Shown here: positions 41,040-49,265 of the stretch, piece after piece
How positions within the stretch are numbered: the stretch's first letter is position 1
Layout: each line of letters starts with the position of its first letter
Program-made: the position numbers and the translations under genes
Notes under the pieces: model-generated
What the model saw: only the letters and a program-made list of their open reading frames with translations
Told to the model about the DNA's origin: nothing
The model's database searches: none
From: Sulfuritalea hydrogenivorans sk43H
Lineage (GTDB): Bacteria > Pseudomonadota > Gammaproteobacteria > Burkholderiales > Rhodocyclaceae
NCBI RefSeq assembly: GCF_000828635.1
Contig: NZ_AP012547.1
Span: 372,001-436,000 of the forward strand
Direction: 5' to 3'
DNA length: 64,000 bases

Positions 41040-41055
41040 GTTACGCCGCCGTAAC
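41040..41055. promoter_or_regulatory. Regulator site 1: GTTACG-N4-CGTAAC
   Basis: A perfect six-base dyad, GTTACG (41040-41045) and CGTAAC (41050-41055), separated by CCGC. It lies about 80 bases upstream of the sigma-54 promoter on the minus strand, where an NtrC-type activator would bind. Very similar sites occur near 51.6 kb. Confidence 0.72.
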
Positions 41056-41083
41056 ACTTGGCTTCGATGCTGCGCTGCAAGGT

Positions 41084-41099
41084 GCTACGCGCACGTAAC
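41084..41099. promoter_or_regulatory. Regulator site 2: GCTACG-N4-CGTAAC
   Basis: Same pattern as site 1 with one base off the dyad, 44 bases away (about four helical turns), so two activator dimers would sit on the same face of the DNA. Confidence 0.65.
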
Positions 41100-41150
41100 G
41101 CGGTGGAAATTGGAAATCACACAGCTGCGTTCGCGCTTATCATCGTTGTC

Positions 41151-42029
41151 ATGAATGCAGGCGATCACAGTTCCGCAAGGCTGCGTCGACGGTTCTTCCT
41201 TCAGTCGGCGCTAGTCGTTGCCGCGATACCGCTATTGCCCGTGCGGGCAGAGCCCGGCGCCTTGCGCATCGGGCTGACCCCCGTCTTCCTCGACGACCAG
41301 ATGAGTTTTCTGACGCGCTGGCGTGTGTGGCTGGAACGCCGCCTGAAGCGCCCGGTGATGTTCGTGCAAAGGGGCAGCTACCGGGAAGTGCTGGACCTGA
41401 TTCGTGGCGGCAAGATCGATTTTGCCTGGATCTGCGGCTATCCCTATGTGCGTTATCGGCACGAGTTGCGCCTGGTGGCCGTACCTCTTTGGCGGGGACG
41501 CCCGTACTACCAGTCCTATCTCATCGTACCGGCCGATGACCGGAAGTCGAACGCGCTGACCGACCTGCGTGGCAAGGTGTTCGCCTATTCTGATCCCGAC
41601 TCCAATTCAGGTTACCTCTATCCTCAGTACCGGCTGACCACCCTGGGGGAGAATCCGGCGACGTTCTTTTCCCGCAATTTCTTCACATGGGGCCACCGCA
41701 AGGTGGTCGAAGCCGTCGGCGTCGGGCTGTCCGATGGCGGTGCGGTGGACGGTTATGTCTGGGAGACCCTGGCCGAAACCCATCCTGCGCTTACACGCGC
41801 CACGCGAATCATCGAAAGATCGCCGGACCTCGGCCACCCGCCGTTCGCGGCACGCCCGGACATACCGGAACAGGAACTGCAGCAGTTTCGCGCCGCCCTG
41901 CTGGGGATGCCTGCCGATGCCGAGGGCGCGGAATTGCTGCGCCTGTTGCGACTGGATGGCTTTGTCGCCGGGCAGCCTTCCTTGTTCGACGAGATTGCCC
42001 GAATGGCGGCGCGGGTGCGACGGGCATGA
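41151..42029 (+). CDS. PhnD-like periplasmic oxyanion-sensing protein
   Basis: A 292-residue protein with a Tat-like leader (RRRFFLQSALVVAA) and a PhnD/phosphonate-type binding-protein fold (LRIGLTPVFL, VLDLIRGGKIDFAWICGYPY, YPQYRLTTLG). In AioX-, ArxX- and TorT-like systems such proteins bind the substrate and signal to an adjacent sensor kinase. The kinase start overlaps its stop (ATGA). A close paralogue is at 50725. It probably senses the substrate of the molybdoenzyme encoded divergently. I start at ATG 41151 because it directly precedes the leader. Confidence 0.85.
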   Translation: MNAGDHSSARLRRRFFLQSALVVAAIPLLPVRAEPGALRIGLTPVFLDDQMSFLTRWRVWLERRLKRPVMFVQRGSYREVLDLIRGGKIDFAWICGYPYVRYRHELRLVAVPLWRGRPYYQSYLIVPADDRKSNALTDLRGKVFAYSDPDSNSGYLYPQYRLTTLGENPATFFSRNFFTWGHRKVVEAVGVGLSDGGAVDGYVWETLAETHPALTRATRIIERSPDLGHPPFAARPDIPEQELQQFRAALLGMPADAEGAELLRLLRLDGFVAGQPSLFDEIARMAARVRRA

Positions 42030-43474
42030 TCGTCCTGGCCGATCTTTCGCTGCGCTGGAAGATTCCGCTGCGCGTCATGGGGGCCGTGCTGGGCACGGCC
42101 CTGGCGGTCACCGCCGCGCTGGTAACGCGCGAGTACGACGAAATGCGCCAGAATCTCGAGGTCCATGCCAAAAGCCTGGCACGGGTGCTGGCCAACACGC
42201 TGGTGGCGCCGGTACTGCACGACGACATCTGGCGCGCCTACGAAATCCTCCAGTCGGCTCGTGACCCGGTCGCCATCGTTCCCGAATTGCAGGCTGACGT
42301 GGTGCTGGTGACCGACGCGGAATTTCGGGTATTCGTGTCCAGTCGGCCGCGCGATTTTCCGATCGGCAGCAGTCCGGCGAGTCAGGGCGGTGTTTATGGT
42401 CGATTGCGCGCCGCCATGATGAAAGCCAAACTCACCGAGCAGCAGGTGATCGAGCCGGCCGATTCCGCCCATTACTTCGTCATGTCGCCGCTGACAGCCG
42501 ACGGCGTTGCGCTCGGCCATGTCATTCTCGGCTATTCAAAAGTCTCGTTTCTGCCGCGATTCATCGGCTTGGTGGGGCAGGCGGCCTTCGTTACCCTGCT
42601 GGTACTCGTGCTGATCATGCCAATTTCATGGGTTTGGGCGCGGCGAACGGGCGCGCCCCTGCTCGCCCTGGCCGAGGCCATGCGCCATGTGCCAGGCCAA
42701 CTTGAGATGGCGAGCCTCGCAAACCTGCCCAGGAGTCGCGACGAGATCGGACAGTTGGGTGATGCCTTTGGCCGCATGGTGAGTGAGTTGAAGAAGAAGG
42801 AAGACCTGGAGGAGCAGATGCTGGTCACGGAACGGCTGGCGGCTGTCGGACGGTTGTCGGCGGGCATTGCGCACGAAATCAACAATCCGCTGGGAGGCAT
42901 GCTGACCGCCATCAAGACCTATCAGCGCCACGGCGCCGGAGATCCATTGGCGAACCAGACACTGGCCTTGCTGGAGCGGGGGCTTTCGCAGATACGCAAT
43001 ACCGTTGCCGCGCTGCTGGTAGAAACCAAGCCAACGGACCGCCCGTTCCAGCCGGCGGATATCGACGATCTGCTGATCCTGGTCGAGGCCGAGGCACATG
43101 CGCGTTCGGTCACCATCGTCGCGGAAGGCCCGCTCGAGCATCCGCTTTCGCTGCCTGCCACGCTGATGCGTCAGATCCTGCTCAATCTCCTGCTCAATGC
43201 CATTGCCGCCGCCGACGAGGGTGGCCGCGTCAGGGTCGGTCTCACGACCAGCGACGGAATGCTGCGGATTTCCGTATGCAACGACGGCAAACATATTCCC
43301 GACGAACAGATGGCCTATCTTTTCGAACCCTTTGCCAGCGGTCGCGAGAAGGGCTACGGTCTCGGGCTTTGGGTGGTCTATCAGATCGTGCAGCAACTCG
43401 GCGGCGGGCTTACCGTGGATAGCGAGCCCGGCTGCACGACCTTCCGCGTCGAAATACCTTATGCCGAGAACTGA
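42026..43474 (+). CDS. Membrane histidine kinase partnered with the PhnD-like sensor
   Basis: A 482-residue kinase: a helix (about 12-33), a periplasmic domain of about 140 residues (DDIWRAYEILQSA is shared with its paralogue), a second helix (about 182-203), HAMP, and a HisKA/HATPase core with the phospho-acceptor His near 283 (GIAHEINNPLGG) and G-boxes GYGLGLWVVYQI. It is of the NtrB/DctB type that signals to NtrC-like regulators. Overlaps on both sides show a three-gene operon. Confidence 0.88.
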   Translation: MIVLADLSLRWKIPLRVMGAVLGTALAVTAALVTREYDEMRQNLEVHAKSLARVLANTLVAPVLHDDIWRAYEILQSARDPVAIVPELQADVVLVTDAEFRVFVSSRPRDFPIGSSPASQGGVYGRLRAAMMKAKLTEQQVIEPADSAHYFVMSPLTADGVALGHVILGYSKVSFLPRFIGLVGQAAFVTLLVLVLIMPISWVWARRTGAPLLALAEAMRHVPGQLEMASLANLPRSRDEIGQLGDAFGRMVSELKKKEDLEEQMLVTERLAAVGRLSAGIAHEINNPLGGMLTAIKTYQRHGAGDPLANQTLALLERGLSQIRNTVAALLVETKPTDRPFQPADIDDLLILVEAEAHARSVTIVAEGPLEHPLSLPATLMRQILLNLLLNAIAAADEGGRVRVGLTTSDGMLRISVCNDGKHIPDEQMAYLFEPFASGREKGYGLGLWVVYQIVQQLGGGLTVDSEPGCTTFRVEIPYAEN

Positions 43475-44810
43475 ATCCGCGCTGCGCCTTTGCCTCATCG
43501 AGGATGACGAGATCATGGGTGAATCCCTGGTCCAGTTGTTTCGCCTGGAAGGCTTCGCCGTGGATTGGTGCCGTACGGCGGCGGCGGGCGCCGAAGCGCT
43601 GGCGGCCCACCGTTACAGTGCCGTGGTAAGCGACATCAGGCTGCCGGATCGCAATGGCGGCGACCTGTTTCTCGATCTGAAGGAGACGCTCACCGGCTTG
43701 CCGCCCTTCCTCTTCATGACGGCCTTCGGCACCATCGACAGAGCGGTGGAACTGCTCAAGGCGGGTGCGGCGGACTACGTCACCAAGCCCTTCGATGTCG
43801 ACGTTCTCGTGCAGAAGGTTCGCGGCCTGGCCGAGGGATACGGCGCGGTCAGCGATATCGGCGACCAGTCGCTCGGGGTTTCGCCGGCCATGAAGCGCAT
43901 TGCCGAATCGATTCCGCGGCTTGCGCGCCATGCCGCCGCGCTGCTGATTACCGGCGAATCCGGAGCCGGCAAGGAGCATGTGGCGAAGCTGTTCCACCAT
44001 CACGCGATCGGCGCGACGGGTGAGTTCGTCGCCGTCAATTGCGCCTCGATTCCCGAGTCGCTGATGGAATCCGAACTCTTCGGTTACGAGCGCGGCGCCT
44101 TCACCGGTGCGGTCAAGGCCAAGCGCGGGTTGTTCGAACAGGCCCATCAGGGCATCCTGTTTCTCGACGAGATCGGAGAGATGCCGCTGTCGATGCAGGC
44201 CAAGATGCTGCGTGTCCTGCAGGACAAGCGCTTGACTCGCCTCGGGGGCGAGAAAGCCATCACCGCGGATTTCCGGCTGGTCTGCGCCACTCACCGCGAC
44301 CTGCGCGCCATGGTCGACGCCGGGCAGTTTCGCGAAGACCTCTATTACCGGATCCATGTGATTCACCTGCGCATTCCGCCACTGCGGGAGCGGCCGGAGG
44401 ACATCCGCTGGTTCGTTCGACATTTCGTCGAGGAATTCAACCACGCGCATTCAGGCGAGCGGCGGCGCATCGATCCGCGTACCGAGCAGGCCCTGCTCAG
44501 CTACGCATGGCCGGGTAACGTGCGAGAGCTGAAGCATGCGGTGGAGCGCGCCTGCATCCTGTCAAATGGACCCTTGCTCGGCGCCGAGGCGTTCTTCGGC
44601 GGCAGCCTCGACGATGAGGTCGGAACTTCACAGGGCAGCTCCGAATCCCTGGCCGAATACCTCATGGCCTGCGAACGTGACTATCTTTCGCTGATACTGG
44701 AGCGGCACGGCGGACACATGACCCATGCCGCGGAGGCCCTGGGGATTACGCGCAAGACCCTCTGGGAAAAGTTGCGTCGGCTCGGAATCAAGGCGAGGGG
44801 CGAGCCATAA
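43461..44810 (+). CDS. NtrC-type sigma-54 response regulator
   Basis: A 449-residue regulator: receiver (LCLIEDDE, phospho-acceptor Asp in VVSDIRLPD), AAA+ domain with Walker A GESGAGKE, intact GAFTGA sigma-54 loop, Walker B LFLDEIGEM, and a Fis-type helix-turn-helix at the C-terminus (THAAEALGITRKTLWEKLRR). It overlaps the kinase by 14 bases. The divergent operon has a sigma-54 promoter and two dyads (41040, 41084) that this protein probably binds. Confidence 0.9.
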   Translation: MPRTESALRLCLIEDDEIMGESLVQLFRLEGFAVDWCRTAAAGAEALAAHRYSAVVSDIRLPDRNGGDLFLDLKETLTGLPPFLFMTAFGTIDRAVELLKAGAADYVTKPFDVDVLVQKVRGLAEGYGAVSDIGDQSLGVSPAMKRIAESIPRLARHAAALLITGESGAGKEHVAKLFHHHAIGATGEFVAVNCASIPESLMESELFGYERGAFTGAVKAKRGLFEQAHQGILFLDEIGEMPLSMQAKMLRVLQDKRLTRLGGEKAITADFRLVCATHRDLRAMVDAGQFREDLYYRIHVIHLRIPPLRERPEDIRWFVRHFVEEFNHAHSGERRRIDPRTEQALLSYAWPGNVRELKHAVERACILSNGPLLGAEAFFGGSLDDEVGTSQGSSESLAEYLMACERDYLSLILERHGGHMTHAAEALGITRKTLWEKLRRLGIKARGEP

Positions 44811-45022
44811 TTCAAGATGCAAGCCCGACACGAGGTCCCGACCATCGACGGTAATGCATCGCGGCGCATCATGCAGGTGCTTGTTTCAGGTGTGAAATAT
44901 TTTTCGGGTGGCGGACTCTGTTCGGGCGCAGGAATCTTCCGACTTGACACCCTGCTCCCGGGAGGGCTAAATCCGGAGGTCAGCAGGCAGCGATTCAATC
45001 CCCACCGCAGGAGAAAACAACA

Positions 45023-45784
45023 ATGGCACCACCCCCACTGGCCTCTCGCGAGGCGGTACGCGAAGAGCGTTTCAGCGACGTCTGGAGCAACGAACTGAAT
45101 GATGCATTTGCGGATATCGCGCGCTATTACGATCGCGCCAACGAGATCGCCGCGCTCGGCTTGTGGAGCACCTTCCTCAAGCGCTTCATGCAAACGGTGG
45201 ACATCAAGCCGCAACAGAAGGTGCTGGATGTCTGCGCCGGCACCAACGCCATCGGCATTGCCCTGCTCAAACGCGAACCGACGCTGGACGTGCATGCCAT
45301 GGACCGCAGCGCGGAGATGCAGACCGTGGGGCAGCAGAATGCCACGGCGCTGGGCTTCCAGATCAAGAGCACCATCGGCGACGTGCATACGCTGCCCTTC
45401 CCGGACAATCATTTCGATGTCGTCACCCTGCAGTTCGCCTCGCGCCACCTGCGCGTTCGCGAAGTGTTCACCGAGATCCTGCGGGTGCTCAAGCCCGGCG
45501 GCCACTTCCATCATTCCGACATGCTGCGTCCGCGCAATCCGATCGTGAAGAACCTGTACTACGCCTATCTCAAGACCTGCCTCAATTTCACCAGCCTGAT
45601 CGTCGGCAGCAGCCCCGCGGCGACCAAGTTCAAGCAGTATTTCATCGACGCGCTGGATTTGTTCTACACCGCCGAAGAACTGTCGATCGTGCTGCGCGAA
45701 CTGGGCTTCGTCGAGGTGACCGTGGATACGGTGTTCCACGGCATGATCGGCTTTCACCGCGCGGTCAAGCCGGCAACCCCCTGA
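45023..45784 (+). CDS. UbiE/MenG-like quinone methyltransferase, copy 1
   Basis: A 253-residue class-I SAM methyltransferase. SAM motif I reads VLDVCAGTNAIGIALL; RYYDRANEIAALGLWSTF near the N-terminus and VLKPGGHFHHSDMLRPRNPI are like the UbiE/MenG quinone C-methyltransferases. It lies between respiratory gene clusters, and a second copy is at 56141, so a role in making menaquinone or methylmenaquinone for these systems is likely. An AGGAG box precedes the ATG. An arsenite methyltransferase is less likely because the ArsM Cys pattern is absent. Confidence 0.75.
   Translation: MAPPPLASREAVREERFSDVWSNELNDAFADIARYYDRANEIAALGLWSTFLKRFMQTVDIKPQQKVLDVCAGTNAIGIALLKREPTLDVHAMDRSAEMQTVGQQNATALGFQIKSTIGDVHTLPFPDNHFDVVTLQFASRHLRVREVFTEILRVLKPGGHFHHSDMLRPRNPIVKNLYYAYLKTCLNFTSLIVGSSPAATKFKQYFIDALDLFYTAEELSIVLRELGFVEVTVDTVFHGMIGFHRAVKPATP
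45287..45422 (+). repeat. 136-base tract identical to 56402-56537
   Basis: Within the two methyltransferase genes this tract is base-for-base identical although the rest of the genes differ clearly. This suggests recent gene conversion. Confidence 0.85.
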
Positions 45785-45901
45785 CTCAGCGCGGTACTTG
45801 ATGCCATGAGCGGGAGTAACATGCGTTTGGTAGTGTGACATTCGGCTGGCGGATTCCCGGATGTAAGCATTGACGGTTCTGAGGAAAACCAAGTCGGTTC
45901 A

Positions 45902-45917
45902 TGGCACAGGGATTGCT
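45902..45917 (+). promoter_or_regulatory. Sigma-54 promoter of the eight-haem gene, copy 1
   Basis: TGGCACAGGGATTGCT has the -24/-12 elements TGGCAC and TTGCT in correct spacing. The start codon is 39 bases downstream. The same sequence stands before the second copy (63340-63355). Upstream are GTAAC/GTGAC half-sites near 45820-45840. Confidence 0.85.
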
Positions 45918-46562
45918 CGTCTCCCTTCGAACAGTCGAACAACAAGGGGATCGTCATGAACAAAAAAATTATCGGAAGCTTGCTGGTGATCGCTTCCGCG
46001 TTCCTGATCTACGGTTGTACGGGCGGAGTGAAGAGCTACCCGAACACTGCCTTCAAGGGCGTGGTCGAGGACGGCAGCAAGGAGACCTTCCTCAAGGTGG
46101 CCGATGCCACGGTCTGGCTGATTCCCGCCAACGACATCGCGGCGATGGGCAAGACGCCGATCGAAGTCAGAAAGGATTCGCCGAACGACGAGCCGCTGGA
46201 AGACAGCCTGGCCGCCAATCGCGGACGCTACCTGAACGCGAAGACCAACGACAAGGGCGAATTCAGCTTCGCCGACGTGCCCGGCGGCAAATACTTTGTC
46301 TATGTCGAACCCGCCACCAGCAAATACCTGCCGGGCGGCGACAAGTCGCGCAAGGCGCTGGGCACCGATGAACTGGGCGCCGCGCCGATGCTGATCAAGA
46401 TCTCCGGCAACGTGCCGCCCGATGCCAAATACATCGGCAGCACCGCTTGCATCGAATGCCACGAAGACCAGAAGCACATCACCAAGACCCTGCACCGGCT
46501 GGGCATGACGGTCATCGGCAAGCCGAGCAAGCTGCAGGATCATTCCCGCTTCCCGGAATTCA
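45902..46562 (+). repeat. Direct repeat, left copy (pairs with 63340-64000)
   Basis: From the sigma-54 promoter onward this sequence is nearly identical (about 97%) to 63340-64000 at a constant offset of 17438 bases. The first 146 bases are identical. The repeat extends to the window end, so its full length is not known. Confidence 0.9.
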
Positions 46563-47872
46563 ACAAGGGCCTGGACAAGCTCATGGCCGGCACCAAGTTC
46601 TGGTTCCACGGTTTCGACAAGGGCCGCGGCTTCGACAAGTACCAGATCGCCACCAAGGCACCGGCCGATGCCGCGTCGGCAAGTTTCACCGCCACTTTCT
46701 ACAAGGACACCGACGGCAAGCTCAAGCTGCGTACCGAAAACCTGCGTGACAGCGCGGACAAGCCCCGCACCTATACGGTGGACATGACCTACGGCGGCGG
46801 CCTTTACAAGCAGCGCTACCTGGTGCGCGTTGGTGCCAACCTGTTCCCCTTCGTGCAGTTCAACCAGAACGGCGACGACAGCTTTGCCGACCGTACCCGC
46901 AAGCCCTGGCGCGACTACCACGCCGACTGGTTCTACAACGAGGAGAAAAAGCAGCTGACCGATCCGCCACAGGCCAAGTCCTTCGACAAGGAATGCGCAT
47001 CCTGCCACTACGCCGGCTACACGCTGACCAAGAACGCCAAGGGTGATTACATCGCCGGCGCCGTCAATGATCGCAACGGCGAGATGGACATCGACGGCGA
47101 CGGCAAGCCCAACGAGCTAAACCTGGGTTGCGAAACCTGCCACGGCCCCGGTTCGGTGCACGACAAGGCAAAAGAAATCGACATGCCCGCCACCATCGTC
47201 AGCCCCAACAAGCTCTCGGCGGAACGCGCCGATGTGTTGTGCGGGCAGTGCCACAGCCGGCCCCAGGGATTCCTGAACAACGACCAGCCGGTGAACAAGG
47301 ACAACAAGATGATGTTGCCGGGCACCTCGCGCAACCGCTTCCTCACGGAATACACCACCCGGGCGGACGGCAAGGACGCCGACTTCTGGGCGGACGGACA
47401 GCATTCCAAGAGCCACCACCAGCCCTACTCGGACCTGATCAAGGCGAAAAAATATCGCAACGGCACCCAGCTGGTGGCGTGCTCCGACTGCCATGATCCG
47501 CACGGTAACGGCAAGTCGCTGCATCAGCTGAAGCACGATCCGAAGACGCCAGAGGTGTGCACCGCCTGCCACAAGAACCGCGACAGCATGAAGGATCATC
47601 TGGCGGACAAGGCCAGGTGCACGGTGGATCCCGCCAAGATCACCTGCATCGACTGCCACAACGCCAAGACCGCACAGACTGGCGCCGGCTTCGGCAAGGG
47701 CCTGCTCAACAAGGACGGCAAGAACTACTGGGTCAACGACATCAGCTCGCACGTCTATGACGTTCCGCGCAAGGACAACAAGGGCGTCAAGGGTGTGGAA
47801 CCGGGCAAGGCGATGCCGATCCCCTACACCAACTCCTGCGGCGCGGCTTGCCACGATACGAAGAATCTTTAG
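45956..47872 (+). CDS. Eight-haem cytochrome c lipoprotein, copy 1
   Basis: A 638-residue lipoprotein (lipobox IYGC, Cys21). An N-terminal carboxypeptidase-regulatory-like beta domain (about 30-160, GEFSFADVPGGKYFVYVEPA) precedes a large haem region with seven CXXCH sites (CIECH, CASCH, CETCH, CGQCH, CSDCH, CTACH, CIDCH) and one CX3CH (CGAACH) near the C-terminus. It is probably anchored in the outer or inner membrane and handles multi-electron redox chemistry or storage. It has its own sigma-54 promoter and a strong terminator. No named homologue is certain. Confidence 0.85.
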   Translation: MNKKIIGSLLVIASAFLIYGCTGGVKSYPNTAFKGVVEDGSKETFLKVADATVWLIPANDIAAMGKTPIEVRKDSPNDEPLEDSLAANRGRYLNAKTNDKGEFSFADVPGGKYFVYVEPATSKYLPGGDKSRKALGTDELGAAPMLIKISGNVPPDAKYIGSTACIECHEDQKHITKTLHRLGMTVIGKPSKLQDHSRFPEFNKGLDKLMAGTKFWFHGFDKGRGFDKYQIATKAPADAASASFTATFYKDTDGKLKLRTENLRDSADKPRTYTVDMTYGGGLYKQRYLVRVGANLFPFVQFNQNGDDSFADRTRKPWRDYHADWFYNEEKKQLTDPPQAKSFDKECASCHYAGYTLTKNAKGDYIAGAVNDRNGEMDIDGDGKPNELNLGCETCHGPGSVHDKAKEIDMPATIVSPNKLSAERADVLCGQCHSRPQGFLNNDQPVNKDNKMMLPGTSRNRFLTEYTTRADGKDADFWADGQHSKSHHQPYSDLIKAKKYRNGTQLVACSDCHDPHGNGKSLHQLKHDPKTPEVCTACHKNRDSMKDHLADKARCTVDPAKITCIDCHNAKTAQTGAGFGKGLLNKDGKNYWVNDISSHVYDVPRKDNKGVKGVEPGKAMPIPYTNSCGAACHDTKNL

Positions 47873-47892
47873 CAGGGGCTTTCGATGAAATC

Positions 47893-47922
47893 AAAACCGC
47901 CGGCATGTCCGGCGGTTTTTTT
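47893..47922. terminator. Bidirectional Rho-independent terminator
   Basis: AAAACCGCCGG and CCGGCGGTTTT pair around CATGT, followed by T-rich sequence on the plus strand and preceded by As that give a U-tract on the minus strand. It serves the eight-haem gene and the convergent regulator gene at 47946. Confidence 0.9.
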
Positions 47923-47945
47923 GTCCATGAAATTGCACTTGGCGT

Positions 47946-49265
47946 TCAGCCGTCGGCCATTCCCAGCTTGCGCATTTTTTCCCAGAGATTCTTGCGGCTG
48001 ATGCCGAGCAGGGCGGCGGTGTCGGCGATGCGGCCACCGCATTCGCTCAGCGCGCGGCGGATGTAGGCGCGCTCGCATTCCTGCAGGTGGTCGCTGAGTG
48101 GTTGCCGCAGCGCGTCGCTTTCCAGAGCGGGTGTTCCGCTGCCGCCGAACAGGTTTTCGGCGTTCAATACCGGTGTCAGCGAGAGCACGCAGGCGCGCTC
48201 AAGGCAGTGCTGCAACTCGCGAACATTGCCTGGCCAGGGATAGCGGGTGAGGGCGCGTTCGGCTTCAGAGGTCAGCGTGCGCCGGGTTTCACCCTTGCTC
48301 GCCCGGTCGTCGAGAAAACGCGCCGCGAGCCAGAGGATGTCCTCCTGCCGTTCGCGCAGAGGCGGCACGTGCAAGTGGATGACGTGGATCCGGTAGTACA
48401 GGTCCTCACGGAAGCTGCCTTGTTCCACCATGGCTTTCAGGTCGTGATGCGTGGCGCAGACCAGCCGGATATCTACCTTGTGCGATGTCGCGCCGCCAAC
48501 CCGAACCACGGCCCTTTCCTGAATCGCACGCAGCAGCTTGACTTGCATCGAGGGCGGCATTTCGCCGATTTCGTCGAGGAACAGCGAGCCGCCGTCCGCC
48601 TGTTCGAACACCCCGCGTCGGTCGCGGTCGGCGCCGGTGAACGCACCTTTCTCGTGGCCGAACAGCTCCGACTCGATCAGGTTCTCGGGAATTGCGCCGC
48701 AATTGACCGCGACGAAAGGAGTCTTGCCATCGGGATCGCCGGCGCGGTGCAGGGCGCGCGCGACTTCTTCCTTGCCGGCACCCGACTCGCCCGAGACCAG
48801 CACAGCGCTGCGGCTGGCGGCCAGTCGTGGCAACAGTTCCTCGATCTGGCGCATGCCGGTTGAAATCCCGAGTTGCGCGACGGCGTTGCCCGCCGGGCGT
48901 TGCCGCTCGCACAGGCCGCGAATCTTGCCGATCAGTTCACCGACGTTGAAGGGTTTGGTGACGTAGTCGTGGGCCCCCAGCTTGAGCAGGCGCACGGCCT
49001 GGTCGATGGCGCCGTAACCGGTGATGAAGATGAATGGGGTCATGGCTTGCCCGGCATCGAGCAAGTCGCTGAACAGTTGCTCGCCGCTGATGTCCGGCAG
49101 ATTGATGTCGCTCACCACCACGCTGTAGCGGCGTTGGCCAAGCCCGCGCCGGGCGGACTTGCCGTCGCGATACCAGTCGCAGGCGAAGCCCTCGAAGTCG
49201 AGGCGCTCGGAGAGCGCCTCGCCGATGATCGGATCGTCTTCGATCAGTGCGATGCGGTGCTGCAT
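47946..49265 (-). CDS. NtrC-type sigma-54 response regulator (second system)
   Basis: A 439-residue regulator: receiver (IALIEDDP, Asp in VVSDINLPD), AAA+ domain with GESGAGKE, GAFTGA and LFLDEIGEM, and a C-terminal Fis-type helix-turn-helix (IADTAALLGISRKNLWEKMRK, split as IADTAALLGIS and KNLWEKM). It is a paralogue of the regulator at 43461. It overlaps the kinase stop by 22 bases. The likely targets are the GTTACG dyads at 51580-51647. Confidence 0.9.
   Translation of the reverse strand: MQHRIALIEDDPIIGEALSERLDFEGFACDWYRDGKSARRGLGQRRYSVVVSDINLPDISGEQLFSDLLDAGQAMTPFIFITGYGAIDQAVRLLKLGAHDYVTKPFNVGELIGKIRGLCERQRPAGNAVAQLGISTGMRQIEELLPRLAASRSAVLVSGESGAGKEEVARALHRAGDPDGKTPFVAVNCGAIPENLIESELFGHEKGAFTGADRDRRGVFEQADGGSLFLDEIGEMPPSMQVKLLRAIQERAVVRVGGATSHKVDIRLVCATHHDLKAMVEQGSFREDLYYRIHVIHLHVPPLRERQEDILWLAARFLDDRASKGETRRTLTSEAERALTRYPWPGNVRELQHCLERACVLSLTPVLNAENLFGGSGTPALESDALRQPLSDHLQECERAYIRRALSECGGRIADTAALLGISRKNLWEKMRKLGMADG

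Noticed and set aside
44944-44972. TTGACA plus CTAAAT as promoter of the first methyltransferase gene
   Set aside because: The -35 box is perfect but the -10 has only three matches; not listed as a feature.
45023-45784. Arsenite methyltransferase (ArsM)
   Set aside because: The arsenic context is tempting, but the N-terminal YDxxN-like segment and the overall pattern are UbiE/MenG-like, and the ArsM Cys set is missing.
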